Below are positions 11,397 through 23,679 of a DNA stretch of 64,000 nucleotides, one piece after another. Below the pieces are notes generated by a model. It worked only from the letters and a program-made list of their open reading frames with translations, did not search any database and was not told the origin of the DNA. The stretch's first letter is position 1; each line of letters opens with the position of its first letter. Both the position numbers and the translations under genes were made by a program. Source of the stretch: Naganishia liquefaciens (Eukaryota; Basidiomycota; Tremellomycetes; Filobasidiales; Filobasidiaceae). The stretch is taken from the NCBI GenBank assembly GCA_013423385.1, contig BLZA01000049.1:558001-622000 (forward strand), in the 5' to 3' direction.

Positions 11397-13050
11397 TTAT
11401 GGTGACACGAAAGACGCTTCGTTGAACAACCAACCATGAACATCAACGCCTCGAGTCTTGCCCTCTGAATCAGTCAATTGCAGATGCAGGGTTGTAGAGT
11501 TGTGGTACTATTGCCAATGGAAATCAATTTCTGAGTCCATCCATGTTTCTTCCAGGACTAAGGAGGCGAGCGTACCTGAAAGATATATGGCTTAACCCCG
11601 ACAACCGCGCTAAGCGCTTTCTTGACAAGATACGGGATCTCGGCGAGGACATCGACCTGGAAGGCGATTGGAGATCAGCATTCTCGGTTCGTCGTTATGA
11701 TTTATATTGATCGTGCGCACCTTCTCAATTAGGCCTTTCTCACCCTTCTCTCGGCCGGTCTCGACCTCGAGCTCTGCCTGAAGTCTACCTACGCCATCTC
11801 TCCTCTGTCCATTCCAAACAAACTTGACTTTCGAAGGTGCGTCGTAGCCTGTCGTCTCCTCCTTCTGAGCCCCGATGTGTGTTGCACTGGAAACATCGGG
11901 ATGCGATTGCTTGGCCGACAATGCGGGGAGCAGAGGATACAACGCGGCAGTGGCTGATGGGTGGGTTTGCCCTGTTGTGAATATCATTGTGCCCTTTTCA
12001 CCTTCGGCGCCGGACAGGTAGATGGCTCCAAGGTTGCACTTGACACGCCCAGATTTAGCGCCGTGAACACCGTAATCGTCCTGTAAGATTATTTTTCAAT
12101 ATCGCGTTCTGGGCAAGCTGGTCCTCGCAGAACAATTTACCGTTGTCTCAAACTCCATCTGGATGGCACGAACGTTGTTGAACTCGGAGCTAGGCTGGCC
12201 ACCACCAGAAGTGAAGAATGCAAAGTTCCACCTCGAAGCAACCTGATTCAAGACTTGTTAGAGGTTGTTTGAGGTGCCCAGAGAACTCGCAAGCTGACCT
12301 TGTTGGGCATCATTCCCTGAATTGCATGAACAAACATGGCGTCACCAGCGGCATCGACAGGCTTTCCCTTGACGAGAATCGTTCCAGTGGTCTTCACCAA
12401 AGGATGGAAGCGACTAGGCAAGAGAGAATGAGCAAAGCCAAATGATATAGCAACGGTACTGACTGGATGACCAGTCCATCCTTGCCCATGCCCGGTTGGG
12501 CGCTCTTGCCGAATCTGCTGTATCCACCGCTCTCGCCATCTCCCAGCTTGAAACCCGGCGCGTCGGCCAGCCGTTCAAACGTGACGTCAAGGATCACGCC
12601 TTGCTCCTTATCCAGCGTTCCCTTGATGTGATACTTCTCCGACTCGCCTTCCTTCGCCGATCCGGAATGCGTAATGCTGAACTCGTTGGCCTTGCAAGAT
12701 CTTCCGTCTGCCTTGTCGACGGAAAAGCCGGAAGCGTTGACCGATCGCCAAATGGTTTCTCCTGTTTTGGGATTGTGCAACTTGAACGTAAATTGCGTCT
12801 GAGCGGGGACCATCCAGACGCCGATACAGCTCCAGATCACTTGAGTGAGCAGTAGCGAACCGTCGGCGAGAACCGAGTACCATGTCTGGGTTTCGGTCTG
12901 GAATCCATTGTTGGTCGTCAAAGCCCATGCCGTGTCGGTTTCGGAAAGACAACCATAACCGGAAGTCAGTGAGGTGACGGGCCAAAAGTTGCAGTCCTGG
13001 AGTGATGCTTGGCCGGACTGGCCTGAAGAGGATGAGGAGAACCAAGACAT
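11397..13050 (-). CDS. SVF1: SVF1-like survival factor
   Basis: Six exons (13050-12464, 12413-12299, 12242-12141, 12080-11721, 11656-11576, 11507-11397) give 451 aa, close to yeast Svf1 (481 aa). The N-terminal lipocalin-like half contains ETQTWYSVLADG, TQVIWSCIGVW and AQTQFTFKLHNP. The second half runs through FHPLVKTTGTILVKGK and ends LFNEASFVSP, matching the family's LFNEATF-type C-terminus. Svf1 family members support survival under oxidative and cold stress and are linked to sphingolipid (ceramide) handling at Golgi and ER contacts. I chose the Met at 13050 because MSWFSSSS is followed directly by the conserved region; an in-frame Met 36 codons upstream exists. Intron 1 uses a GTCAGT donor, the only choice that restores frame. 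Confidence 0.88.
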
Positions 13051-13815
13051 TGTGTGAATACTATGCGGTAGAATATGAGCGGGCGCTTCGAATCGACAGG
13101 GGTGATGGTGATATGTACCAAAAAGCGTGCAATCCTGATTCTCCAGAGGATGCGTCATGTCAGTTCGACCAGAGTTGGCGCCACATGGCGGGCAACGGTA
13201 AAAGCATGATCGATTTATGATGAGTCATATGAGTCACTGATGGCCTGTATCAACGCACATTCGAAACGGCGGAGGGGTTTAGAAGCTGGTATAGACAACC
13301 TTGGCCACAGCAGCTTCTAGACTGCTGAATTTGTGACTACACTGTTCGACCTGCACTATCGTCACATTTGCGGTTCTTCAACCAGCAGCTGACTCAGCTT
13401 TCGGATCCCAGCCAATTCTCCAGCCCTACAGGTTTCAGATTGAATCCGTGAAGGATGGCATCTGCAGAAGTACAGAAAGGTCCTTTGGGCTTCCTTTGGG
13501 AATCTTGAGTGACCACATGCCTAGCGGGAGAATCTTTCTATCTTGTGGTCGATGACTTCCATCCGCCGACGCCGGAATGAAGGGTAGAATTTACTTGAAC
13601 ACAATCGTCAGACACGTGAATCTTCCGCTCTTACTTTGGGGGGCATATTGACCTGGCGTAGCCTTTTGGCTCTATTGGCTTGATCTAGAGCTGTCCACGT
13701 CTCGACTAGACAGTCTGCTCCCATTGCCTTGCGCGTTCGACGTGACCGCCCATCAATTCTAGCTTCATCGCTCTGTCATCGCTCGGCGCAGTCAGCCCAT
13801 GTTGAAGCGTAAAGC
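13051..13815. promoter_or_regulatory. Divergent spacer SVF1 / unknown gene
   Basis: The 765 nt between two divergently oriented starts must carry both promoters. No specific site can be assigned by eye. Confidence 0.45.
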
Positions 13816-15721
13816 ATGAGAGAGCCAAGCGTCATAAACGCCAAGGAGGAAAGGGAGGCTACAACAGTTGCCCCGCCGCCGCACGCAGTCAGGTCTGGCC
13901 CAGCAGATCGTCAGATAGCTTATCCGTACGTCGATAACCATCTCATTGGAACCATCAAAGCTGACTCGTAAGGCAGACCACAGTTTCCTCGAGCTAAAAT
14001 CAATGGCACACCGGAGGGACTGACTTCGGTGCACATCGGCGTCCGACCAAGAGATCTAGTGCAAAAGGAGAGGCAGGCAACGCGTCTCGAAGGCTATGGC
14101 GAAGTCACTGAGGACTTGCAGGGCGGAAGCTCGTACTCCGCGACCGAACGAAGCGAAGTCGAGTCCATGCGCAGTCGCCATCGCCAAGAAGCCTCCAAAT
14201 ACATGACTCCGGCCAAACGCTCGATTGGCCAACAAAAGTCTTCGACACAACCCCAGCGAGCTGCTCCGAGCATGACACTGAAGGAAGCGGCGGAGCAGTG
14301 GGACAAGCAAAATCCATCTAGCTCAGCTTTGACCTTCATTGATGATACCGCTGATCAGTCCCGGTCTTCTGGAACCGGTATTGGAAACACTTATGCTCTG
14401 TCAGACGACGCAAGATCGCAGGACGGCATCTATACGTACGACTACTCTGGATCTTCCGCAGGAGTCAGCAGCAAGGCATCGTCGTCGAATCAACATCGCA
14501 ACACGTCTTCGCCCCAGATATTCCAGGAACCTGAATTAGTTGTTCACGTCGATGGCACAGAAGGACCTGTTCGCGGATATCCGAGACCTCCAGAGCACCA
14601 GAACTCGTACGGTGTTCCATTCGGGAAACGTCTTCAAGCGCTCATACAGATGCGCAAGCAAGCCGAGGAGGGCGGTCTCGTACCAGTCTTACAGACAGAC
14701 GGTCTTTGCCCGCTGGAGAGCGGGGAAGTGAACGCCTTGACCTTGGCCAGGCGACCCGCCCTTCATCCAAGCCAGAGGACTATCAATCACGCAATGGGAA
14801 TCAAAAGTCCCGGCAAAGCTAGTCGCTCAGAAATGGCTTTGGGATCATTCTCCAAAAGTCCTGCAAAACCCTCCTCCGATTCGGAGACGACCCCAAAGGG
14901 ACGACAAGTACCTAATTCCGCATCGGGTCCTCGGACGCCATTGAAAAAAAGCCGCGATTGCAAAGTCTCACAGGGCTTAGGGGCGGCGGCGTCGTGCGGC
15001 AATGGAGTTTCGAGCGTGGAACTTTCTCCTTCAATACCGGAGCGGGTAGTAAGAAAGATCAAGCGTATACCCGTTCCGCGACATCAAGATGCAATGACTG
15101 TTGCTCCCCAGCAAGCTAGAGAGAGGCAAGAACGCCGTGAGACGGCCGTTGAAAAACGGAAAAGCGAGTCAGACGTCAAAAGAAACGCTGATTGTTCCGA
15201 CAAGGACGGTCAGAGCCATCAAAGGGTGCCAGAAACCCCCGTCAGGACGTAAGTCGCGTATTCCCTTGGTCTAGAGGAACCGCATATTAGTGAAAAGGAA
15301 AATTGACCTCTACCCTCGACATAACAGCCGCACATCTGAACCTTCCTCCAGCCCGGACTCGTGGCGTCCACTTCACGAAACGCCTTTGACATCCGAGAAT
15401 CGCGTCACCCTTCTCAAAGGCCTTCCAGTTGCCTTTCGGCCGCATTTCACTGTCAACGGACGGCCCCGCACCGAGCGAGCCGATCGCGACTTCGCAGGAG
15501 CATTAATCCCCCCAGTTCGTACCGGTAGCATTGCGCCACCAATGCCCGAAGGCGAAGAGTACGATTCTGAGACGGAGGCTGAGAGACAGGCAGCTTGGGA
15601 GGAGTACCATCGGTTGACGCAGACGAGCGGAATGAGTTCAATGATAACTCCTGCTCAGGGGCATACCGCAGGACCTCATCAGTATGGATTCGATCACCCT
15701 GGTGATGGCTATTTCGAATAG
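13816..15721 (+). CDS. Unrecognised, mostly disordered protein
   Basis: Three exons, 13816-13925, 13977-15248 and 15328-15721, give 591 aa. The start is set by the first in-frame ATG (MREPSVINAKEE). Exon 1 joins exon 2 through a GTACGT donor and a GGCAG acceptor with phase preserved. The protein is rich in Ser, Pro, Arg and Gln and mostly looks disordered. Two denser segments stand out: GVPFGKRLQALIQMRKQAEE, which looks helical, and, near the C-terminus, ENRVTLLKGLPVAFRPHF followed by an acidic EEYDSETEAERQAAWEEY. I recognise no family. The TAG stop overlaps a good splice donor (ATAGTAAGT), so a 3' UTR intron or an alternative C-terminus is possible. It is a real gene by splice-phase consistency; its function is unknown. 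Confidence 0.7.
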
Positions 15722-16069
15722 TAAGTCTTTCTCTGTGTCCCACCCTTTCCTCCCTCGTCCTGCAAAACTCGATATGCTTCCTGCTTGTTGTCAAAGGGGT
15801 TGCGTGCGATCCTCGGAGTCAAAGGGGCATGGGCGATCGCTCTGCAAGGTCTTGCAGGCGACCCCTTTGAAGTGCCAGCGAGGAATGCCGAGGCTGTGTC
15901 GCTTCCACCACACAGTGGCAAATGACAAGTCTTTTCCCCGCCATTCAAGGGTACTGGAGAATGTATAAGACGAGGACCATCTTACGCTTGCGCCCTTTGT
16001 CCGTTTCCTGACACGGCATTGCCTGACTGATTTCCGCCTCAACGCTTCTCGTGATTTGTCCTTGTCACC
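15722..16069. other. Spacer between two unknown plus-strand genes
   Basis: 348 nt. A stop codon in the frame of the next ATG lies at 16052-16054, with no AG between it and that ATG. The upstream gene therefore cannot splice in frame onto the start of the downstream one. The spacer probably holds a 3' UTR and a promoter. Confidence 0.5.
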
Positions 16070-16901
16070 ATGTACATGTACCCGCCGCTATTCTTTGGGC
16101 CTTTGCATCGACCCAGCCCCGCCTTTCCGTATTTCGGTGCAGTTCCGGAACACCCGATGGCGACGGGCATGGCGGGCATGCGGTCCCCGGGCTCCGGAGT
16201 ATACCCCATTACGCCATACGGACCATTCGGTATGTATGCACCTCATCCTGGGACGATGGCAGGGATGGGTCAAGGCTTCATGGCACCCGACGTTCAAGCA
16301 CAAGAAGGAGCCCAAGACAGGCCAGCCCAGCCCGCTAAAGCGCCGTCGAGTCGATCCAAAGCTATCAGCGCACATAGCGCCACAACGCAGGCAGACGTCC
16401 GCAAAGATGTTCGATTTGCGACCAGCCCGGGTGAAACAACCGGTATGGGTCTGATGCGTGAGTGATCCAGTCGCAAAGCAGCGCGTAAAGCTTACGCATC
16501 TCTCATTGCAGAAGCCGGTCTTGCTGGATTTAGGTATCCTGCTCCTTATGCTGGGTTTCTTAGTTCGGAACAAACACCCGCAAGCTCGGCTACGCCGAGC
16601 CCCTCAGCCGATGCTGAGAATCCAATGGACCTTTGTAAGACGCTTTGTGCATTTAGAGGAATCGCATTGATGCTGATACTAGCTTGAAGACGCCCCATAC
16701 AACCACTATGGCTACTCGTCATACCCCTCCTATCCATCATACCCAAATACGCCCTGCATCTATTCTGCGGCGGGATACAACGCGCAGACCGATCCGTTCA
16801 CATTTGAGGGCATGGCGGAGGCTATCGAGCAGCCCAAGCAGTCCAGTGGCGCCTCTCTGCAAGACCGAAGGAAAAAGAGCTGGTACGGACCTCACCAGTA
16901 A
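16070..16901 (+). CDS. Unrecognised Gly/Met/Pro/Tyr-rich small protein
   Basis: Three exons (16070-16457, 16512-16634, 16690-16901) give 240 aa. The start sits in a good context (CACCATG). The N-terminus is aromatic and Pro-rich (MYMYPPLFFGPLHRPSPAF), followed by many Gly-Met steps. The C-terminal exon has a tyrosine-proline stretch (SSYPSYPSYPNTP) and a basic end, RRKKSWYGPHQ. I see no signal peptide or clear transmembrane helix. This low-complexity, aromatic composition would fit an RNA- or condensate-associated protein, but that is speculation. The gene is supported by two introns of 54 and 55 nt with matching phases; the last acceptor (TTGAAG) is non-ideal but is the only one that keeps frame. 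Confidence 0.65.
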
Positions 16902-17345
16902 TTCCTGGTCCATGGAGCGTATCGTCCTCGATCTTCGAGGCGTTCGTGATCGTCTTTCCCCTTTTTTTCAAGGGCTCGATCGTGATCAGCAATTGTACCA
17001 ATTCAAGTCTTATCGCAGTTTCTCTTTATCCATCGACATCGTTCATAGGGTTTGAAGTCGCTGGTAATCGAAACGTTCGCTCCTTTCACAAAGTTGGCGA
17101 AAAATCCAAGTTGTCGACAAAATGAGTAACCTCTGATATATTGTATAGTGAGAGGTACAAGAGATCACGCTGTCTGGGCAGAGAGGAGCTTGGAGCGTGG
17201 GAGCTTGTATGGCGACTACGACAGCCTGCGCTACAGATGAGCACATTCCTAGATTAGCCAAAATGATGCACGCAGAAACAGGCCCGTTATGAGCAAACGA
17301 TAAGGCCAGGCAATGACCTGATCGGTCTTTCAAACTTCAAAAATG
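16902..17345. other. Intergenic with Pol III terminator
   Basis: 444 nt with no gene. AAAAA at 17339-17343 reads as TTTTT on the minus strand and is the likely terminator of the adjacent tRNA-Gly. Confidence 0.5.
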
Positions 17346-17435
17346 TATCTCCAAGGGGAGTCGAACCCCTGCCGATCGCAAGTTGAGCCGTTGAGGCAAT
17401 GGCAAGCGACCATGATACCGTTTCACCATAGAGAT
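17346..17435 (-). tRNA. tRNA-Gly(GCC), intron-containing, copy 1
   Basis: Read on the minus strand, the acceptor ATCTCTA pairs with TGGAGAT (one T-G pair), with discriminator A. The D arm resembles eukaryotic tRNA-Gly (GGTATCAT). The anticodon stem GTCGC/GCGAT encloses TTGCCA, so the anticodon is GCC. A 19-nt intron starts one base 3' of the anticodon, and T-arm residues GGTTCGACTCC form a good B box. An A1-U72 pair is unusual for tRNA-Gly. An identical 90-nt copy lies at 46247-46336. Confidence 0.78.
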
Positions 17436-17665
17436 GTTGGTTGTTTTGCTTTTTCTTTGTTAAAACACAAATTTTCCAAGCTGCTTTCTGCCATCACGCG
17501 CGGACTGAACTTCGGTTCGTCATCGCGTTGTGCCGCTCGCTCATGAGCCAGATTTGTTGGGCCTGCATAGTCTGAAGCTGTATCTAATCTCGTCTTTCGC
17601 CTCTTCTGTCCCTCCCTGTCGCTACAACCACCGAATCGAATAACTCCTGAGACTTATCTCACAAC

Positions 17666-19449
17666 ATGGATGAGGAATACGACGTGAGTTGTTATCACCG
17701 TGCAAGGAACGTTCCTGGCTAATGCTTCCTCGTCGTAGGTTATCGTGCTCGTGCGTTGTTCTGGCTTGCGCCACGGGGGATCTATCTAATTTGATACATT
17801 ATCTTTCCAGGGCACTGGATTGAGCGAGTGCATGCTGTCTGGCCTTTTGTCCGTCGAGGGCAAGAAGGTACTGCACATGGACAGAGAAGACTATTATGGA
17901 GGAGCATCTGCGAGTTTGAACCTCACTCAGGTACGTCAACTCGACCTGCAGACGATTGCAGCCTCTAAATATTCTACAGCTCTACAAGAAGTTCCGAGGC
18001 TCCCCCCCTCCCGAGAATCTCGGCCGGGATCGAGACTATGCTGTCGATCTCATTCCTAAATTTATTCTGGCATCCGGTCAATTCACTCAAATGCTGGTCA
18101 AGACCGATGTCACCAGGTATCTGGAGTTCAAGCAGATTGCTGGATCGTATGTCCTGCGAGATGGCAGGATCGCCAAGGTCCCTTCGAACGAGAGGGAAGC
18201 GTTGACGAGTAGCTTGATGGGTCTGTTCGAGAAGCGACGGGCTCGAAGCTTCTTCCAATTCTTGCAGAACTGGAGGGACGATGATCCTACGACTCACCAG
18301 GGCAAGTGTTCCGAGGATGTTGGAAGGCCATCTTCTCATTTCTGCTATTTCAGGCATCAACCTCGACAAGAACACCATGACAGACATCTACAAGAAGTTT
18401 GGCTTGGAAGCAGGAACCCAGGACTTTATTGGGCACGCTATGGCTTTGCACTTGGATGACGAGTAAGTTCTGTTCTCTTATGGTCTTCCGTCCACTGACG
18501 CCACGTTCCTAGATACAAGAAGCAACCTGCTCGAGAAACCTACGACCGTATCCTCCTGTACACCTCGTCTATGGCTCGATACGGCAAGTCGCCCTACATC
18601 TACCCCATGTACGGACTTGGCGAACTTCCGCAAGCCTTTGCACGTCTTTCGGCTATCTACGGCGGCACATATATGCTTGCCAAGCCCATTCAGAAGATCG
18701 TTACAGACGAGAACGGTAAATTCGTCGGTGTCACTAGTGAGGGCGAGACGGTCAAGGCCAAGATGGTCATTGGCGATCCCAGCTACTTTGGCGCGGGCAG
18801 TGACGAGGGCCAAGACGGCAAGATTCGGGTTGTCGAGGAGAAGAAGGTCGTCCGTGCGATCTGCATCCTCAAACATCCAGTTCCTGGAACGGACGATGCG
18901 GACTCCGCTCAGATCATCATTCCGCAGAACCAGGTCGGACGAAAGAACGGTCAGTCGCGTTAGTCGACGTGTCCATTCAATTCACTCAAGCTCTCTAAAT
19001 TCCGCAATAGACATCTACATCGCTGCCGTTTCGCATTCCCACGCCGTTTGCGCACCAAACGTATACGTCGCCATCGTTTCAACGATTGTCGAGACATCGG
19101 TTCCTGAACGGGAGATTTTGCCTGGTCTGCAATTGCTAGGCACGATCGTAGAGAAGTAAGCGGAGTGTACGCAAGGAATACCGAGTTTAATCAAATCATC
19201 GCAATAGGTTCATTTCGATCGACAACCTCTATACGCCCGTGTCGTCAGGCAAGGACGACAATATCTACATCACCAAGAGTTACGACGCCACAACGCATTT
19301 CGAAACCGTGGCCGAAGACGTTGCCGATGTTTGGGAGCGTGTCACTGTAAGTCCCGAGGCTTTTATCCCTTGATCTGAAGCTGATCCCGTCCGCTCAACA
19401 GGGCAAGCCTTTGACATTGGAGAAGAAGGAAGTGGAGGTGCAGGCTTAG
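17666..19449 (+). CDS. GDI1: Rab GDP-dissociation inhibitor
   Basis: Nine exons (17666-17683, 17739-17750, 17811-17930, 17980-18301, 18354-18462, 18513-18949, 19011-19155, 19208-19346, 19402-19449) give 449 aa, matching the roughly 450-aa family. The N-terminus [20 protein letters not shown] carries the dinucleotide-fold GxGxxxC signature, and [10 protein letters not shown] and FKQIAGSYV are conserved Rab-binding segments. GDI extracts prenylated GDP-bound Rab GTPases from membranes and recycles them through the cytosol. Exon 2 is only 12 nt and encodes VIVL. The intron after exon 4 is GC-AG (GGCAAGT donor at 18302), and the intron at 18950 uses GTCAGT. It is likely constitutively expressed. 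A Rab18-like client is encoded at 60389. Confidence 0.96.
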
Positions 19450-20169
19450 TTCTATGACGTCGACCACTGGGTTTCTAAGTCAATACGAATGTACTACTTG
19501 TTCTGAGTATCTTTACGATGTGATATCTGGCGATTCAGCTCATGTATTACTACGTGATCCAGTGGATCTGCTATCACCAGCTTTTTCGACAGGGACGGCG
19601 AAAAGTTGAAATGCGATATCGCCTTTGAGTTTAGGTCCTGCCAGGCAGAAACAATTTCATTTCCCTAGACAAGCAGCCGTGAGCATCCGCACAGTATCTA
19701 GATAAGGCATGGTGTACACGGCTCTGTCAACCATTCTTTGTGTCCTTGCTTTATCGTTGGTGCCATCTTCCTTATACATGTGCTAGCGGCAAGCCGGTGT
19801 TCGCCGTTGCGTCGAGATTTTGGGCATTGATTCCGAGCTGACTCGATCGCTCTTCGGCGGTTGTCTGACTATCCATGTTGATTGAAGGATACCAGCCCCT
19901 ATGCTCATCACTCGCAACATACATATACCTGTTGAGACAATATGCTACGACTGTCTTCCAGCATACCGTCGACGTCGTCTGCTGTATGACCGTTCTGCCA
20001 TCAATCAACCAACATTCCCGCAAAACAGATGTCGAGTTCTGCCTTAGATCAACGTTGACGCGAAGACGGGGAATTGTGTGAGTGATCAGCCCATCGAAGC
20101 GCGTGTACTCTTCATCTATCCTTCTCTAAACCCATTGAGAAGCAGATCAAGCTAGACCTCGCGAGCGCA
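19450..20169. other. Intergenic, nothing recognised
   Basis: 720 nt between the GDI1 stop and the next plus-strand start. It shows no coding frame of note, tRNA or repeat. It presumably holds the GDI1 3' UTR and the promoter of the next gene. Confidence 0.5.
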
Positions 20170-22237
20170 ATGGAGGGCTACTTTCAAACGGAGGAGAAGA
20201 AACAAGATGAGGGCTATGGATTGCTCGGATCACTGATAAAGAATCTGCCGGGCTACGAGAAAGCAAAAGCCAGCAGTTCTAAGTGTAAGTGGTATCATCG
20301 CTAATTCTCCTTGGACAATTCTTGACGCTATTCTCGACCCTTGCCTAGTCTCAAGCGGACTCAAGCGAAAAGTATCGGACGACCATGGGCCGGCCGGTTC
20401 CCAACAGCCAAAAGGTCGGAACCTGTTATTGACCTCGAAACCAACGGTGGAGGAAGTCACAGCGCCTTTCCGGCCGCATCTACCTTCCATAAACTCGACA
20501 CTCGAGAGCAGCGACTCGAATACGCCATTCAATTCGAACAAGGCGTCCCAGATCAACGTCCCGGCGCTGGAAAATGGATTAGGCAAGTTGGACGGTGCGA
20601 GTCGCGGTTCCTACGCTTCCGGTTCAAGAAACAACAGAGCAAAGCACAGTTTCAATCGAGCAGCTCCTTCAGAGAGTAAAGATCAAAGTTTTCCCATATC
20701 GAGTACCAGCAAGAAAGCAAAGACGGGCAGCACCAATACCAGGCGTCCTTCCCGTGCTGTGGAAGCCAAAGTGGTAGCGCTTCGAAGCCGTGCAGAGAGG
20801 GAGCAGGGAGGAAATGAGGTACAGCAAGCGAGACCAGATTCGTCAATCGGTAGGCAGCGCATGGTCGTCAAAGGTACCGGAAACGCGACAAAGATGTCGA
20901 AACGGAAGGGCAAGGCGGAAAAGGAGGCGCCCGCCGAATCAGTGATCATCAGCCTGGACGAGGATACCGACGAGGACATTATATCGGAAGACAATGTAGC
21001 GATATCGCAATCCGCCAAATCGAACGCTAGCCTCAATTTGGGAGAGGGGTTTCCCGTGCTTGAGAAGTCGAAAGGTGGATCACCGCACAGACAATCACCA
21101 AACAAATCAGCAATACAGTCTCGAACGGAGTCCATCGAATCTATAGTTCTGACAGGGGCCGGCACATCACCCGGAGCTCCGATCATCGAAACCAGAAACA
21201 TTCTTCCTGCCCCGCCACTTGTAAACGAAGATTTCGGCACTTTTCGTAATGGCATCAGCACCGAGCATCGATGGGAAGCCACTGGATACGCCATTATGCC
21301 GGTTGAGACAACGGGCTTCGTCATACCACACGGACAAACCTTGGATACTTCGCCTACCAAGTTGAGACAGGATACCGGCAGTTTGCCGCTGGCAACAGGT
21401 CATGCCCCTCACAGTCATATCGTATACTCCCTTCCTTCGATGGAACCCGATGCTGCACGATCTCGATCGAAGCAAAACCCATTACCGATACCGGACCCTA
21501 AAATCGGGCGCCCGGAATGGATCGACGAACCGCCGCAAATTCATCGACATGAAATAAATCTCTTCAGGCAAATTCCATCAAATTTACAGATACCATTCGT
21601 TGCGCTGGCGGACGAACTTGACAACGTGGACGAGCCGAGTGGGATCAACAACACATCCTTGGCATATCTCGATTTCCGAGGCTGGAGCGCTCAAGGTGTT
21701 CCAACGCATGAAGGCGGCCCTAATATCGATCTGGATCATCGACATGTGGTTGCTGCTCAAAGGGTTTGGAGGGCTTTCAGATCTGCTCAAATCTTGAGGG
21801 AGGAGGCAGGTGGGAGAATATTCAGGTTCTCCAGAATTCCCTCGCCCTCAGGTCAAGAAACGCAGCGGGAACTTGACGGGGTATCGGTTGCGGTGCCTAT
21901 CAAACAAGAAACCTTCCCGTTACCCCGCAGCCAAGTCACGCGGGCGGCAGCATCATCACTTGCCCCACTCAGGGACGGCAAGCCTCAAGTGTACGCCTTG
22001 TCAAACACGCCAAAACAACGACATCCCGTGGAAGTCGCGGAAAGTCCCGAAATCATCGTACAGGCCGCTCCTGCCAATGATATAGACCAGCGAATAGATA
22101 GGCTTGGCTCGCAGGAAAAGTGGAAGGCGCGGCCGCAAGCACATGTCGACGATATTGAGTCCCCGATAGAGCGGTTTAGAGCAGAACATGATGAGAAGTC
22201 GAGCCTGAGCGAGGAAGAGATCACATGTATGAACTGA
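20170..22237 (+). CDS. Unrecognised disordered protein with SIM-like motif
   Basis: Two exons, 20170-20284 and 20349-22237, give 667 aa. Exon 1 encodes a compact start (MEGYFQTEEKKQDEGYGLLG). Exon 2 is Ser-, Lys- and Pro-rich with basic patches such as KRKGKAEKE. At residues 237-248 the hydrophobic core VIISL is followed directly by acidic DEDTDED, the classic layout of a SUMO-interaction motif. A moderately ordered region near residues 400-480 contains WSAQGVPTHEGGPNIDLDHR and VWRAFRSAQILREEAGG. I recognise no family. A nuclear role linked to SUMO would fit but is inference. A GTATGA donor just before the stop could alter the last residues. Confidence 0.65.
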
Positions 22238-22476
22238 TGAATCGGGTGTATACGACATGATGTGTGAGATGTGGTCACGGAGCTAACGCGCGGACCCTCA
22301 GCCCTCCGACACAACCAAATCATCTCGAGTTGATCATTATATGAATGTTGCGACGCCGACTGATGGGAAATGCGACGTATACAACCGGGAGCCTTGATAA
22401 GCATGCTCAATGTCGGAGTCTACAGATGAACCGAGAAACGTGTCTGGCGAAACGATGGCTCGCCTTGATGAGTGCA

Positions 22477-23123
22477 CTAGTAGGCGTCACCCTCTTGCCC
22501 TTCCACCGTAAAGCCGAGCTTGTGCAGTTCGCGGTCTTTAACGGGTTGTGCTTTCTTTGCCTGGTTCTGCAGAATCGTCCATCAGGTTCCCATATCAGCG
22601 GATACGATACTGGTCCTGAATATACCTTTTCTGCCTGAATCTTTCCGTAGACCTCCTGCCATGGTGCTTCTCGCAGCGGCACCTCGTCCTCGAGGTCAAG
22701 GTCCTGCAGGGGTTCAGGGTTACAGGCCAGCGCGATTGTACGAGAAGGGAGAAACTCACCACTTCTCCTAATAGCACCACGTTTTCTCCTCGGACCAAGA
22801 ACAAACCTCGCGGGATCTGCGCCCACTGCAGTCCATGGTATATTCTTTCCATCGCAGCTTCAAGCACAAGGTTGGCTGAAAGCGGCGTGCAGGACTTCAG
22901 TTGAAGTTAGGGGATGACTGCTAACACGCATGAGGCTCACCGTACTGGTCATAACTTCGCAACACACCAATCAATTTCCTTCCATCTCTTAACACTATCA
23001 GGACCTTTTCTACTCGTTGACATAGATGAATATATCGTATTGGCATCGGACGTTGTTTCGGAACTCACTGTCCACGATGTCGACCAAGGATCCCGAGGTC
23101 GTAAAGGGGATGAGGGCGTCCAT
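22477..23123 (-). CDS. LSM1: U6 snRNA-associated Sm-like protein LSm1
   Basis: Five exons (23123-23069, 23009-22941, 22875-22760, 22703-22626, 22566-22477) give 135 aa. The Sm1 motif is KKVLIVLRDGRKLIGVLRSY and the Sm2 motif is IPRGLFLVRGENVVLLGE, very close to animal LSm1 (IPRGIFVVRGENVVLLGE). The start MDALIPFTTSGSLVDIVD matches the family's short N-terminus. LSm1 nucleates the cytoplasmic Lsm1-7 ring, which with Pat1 binds oligoadenylated mRNA 3' ends and promotes decapping in P-bodies. The C-terminal extension after VYGKIQAEK is Lys- and Gln-rich, as expected. It converges on the preceding plus-strand gene with 239 nt between stops. Confidence 0.96.
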
Positions 23124-23679
23124 GAATCTCCTCGTGCCTAGATGTCAAGGGGGCGCGTTCAGATTCCAGTGGACTTAGGGAGTCGTCCGTCCGTCGCTTG
23201 TGGTCAGAGGTCCGTAAGACGCAGCGTAGAAGGAACGCTGTGGGATGTGTGGAAAGCTGAAGCAACTGCTGGCTGGTTGAACCATGAAACCGATCACGCC
23301 TAGAACAGATCTCGCCGACCGACTCTGGCGAGGTGCGTACTGTCTGTACCACATCGCTCTCAAAGGCTACATGGCCAGTGTCTTCTTTGCCAACTGGCAA
23401 CAGCACTCCCTCCAGGTACGGAATATAGCTGTTCCATATCCTAGTGTTACCATGATGGCATGAATACACCCAGGAAGGAGACAAGCCCTTCCGACTGCGA
23501 TAGCTCCTGCAGCGGCACTCCTTGGTGGTCCGTATTAAGATTTCAAGTTTTTCGCTCGCATGGGCTATTCCTCGATACACTGAGAAAGGCTGATCTTGAC
23601 CGTCCTCTTGGATCCATCTTATTGTTATCTGCATAACTTTCTGCTAAAAACAATCTAGCCTCTTCCACATCCACCGTTT
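23124..23679. other. Spacer between LSM1 and the hydrolase gene
   Basis: 556 nt between two minus-strand genes. Open frames here do not continue into any recognisable protein. It presumably holds the LSM1 promoter and the hydrolase 3' UTR. Confidence 0.5.

Noticed and set aside
13977-16901. One fused gene instead of two neighbouring unknown genes
   Set aside because: A stop in the frame of the downstream ATG lies 18 nt before it with no acceptor between, so a clean in-frame fusion to that start is not possible.
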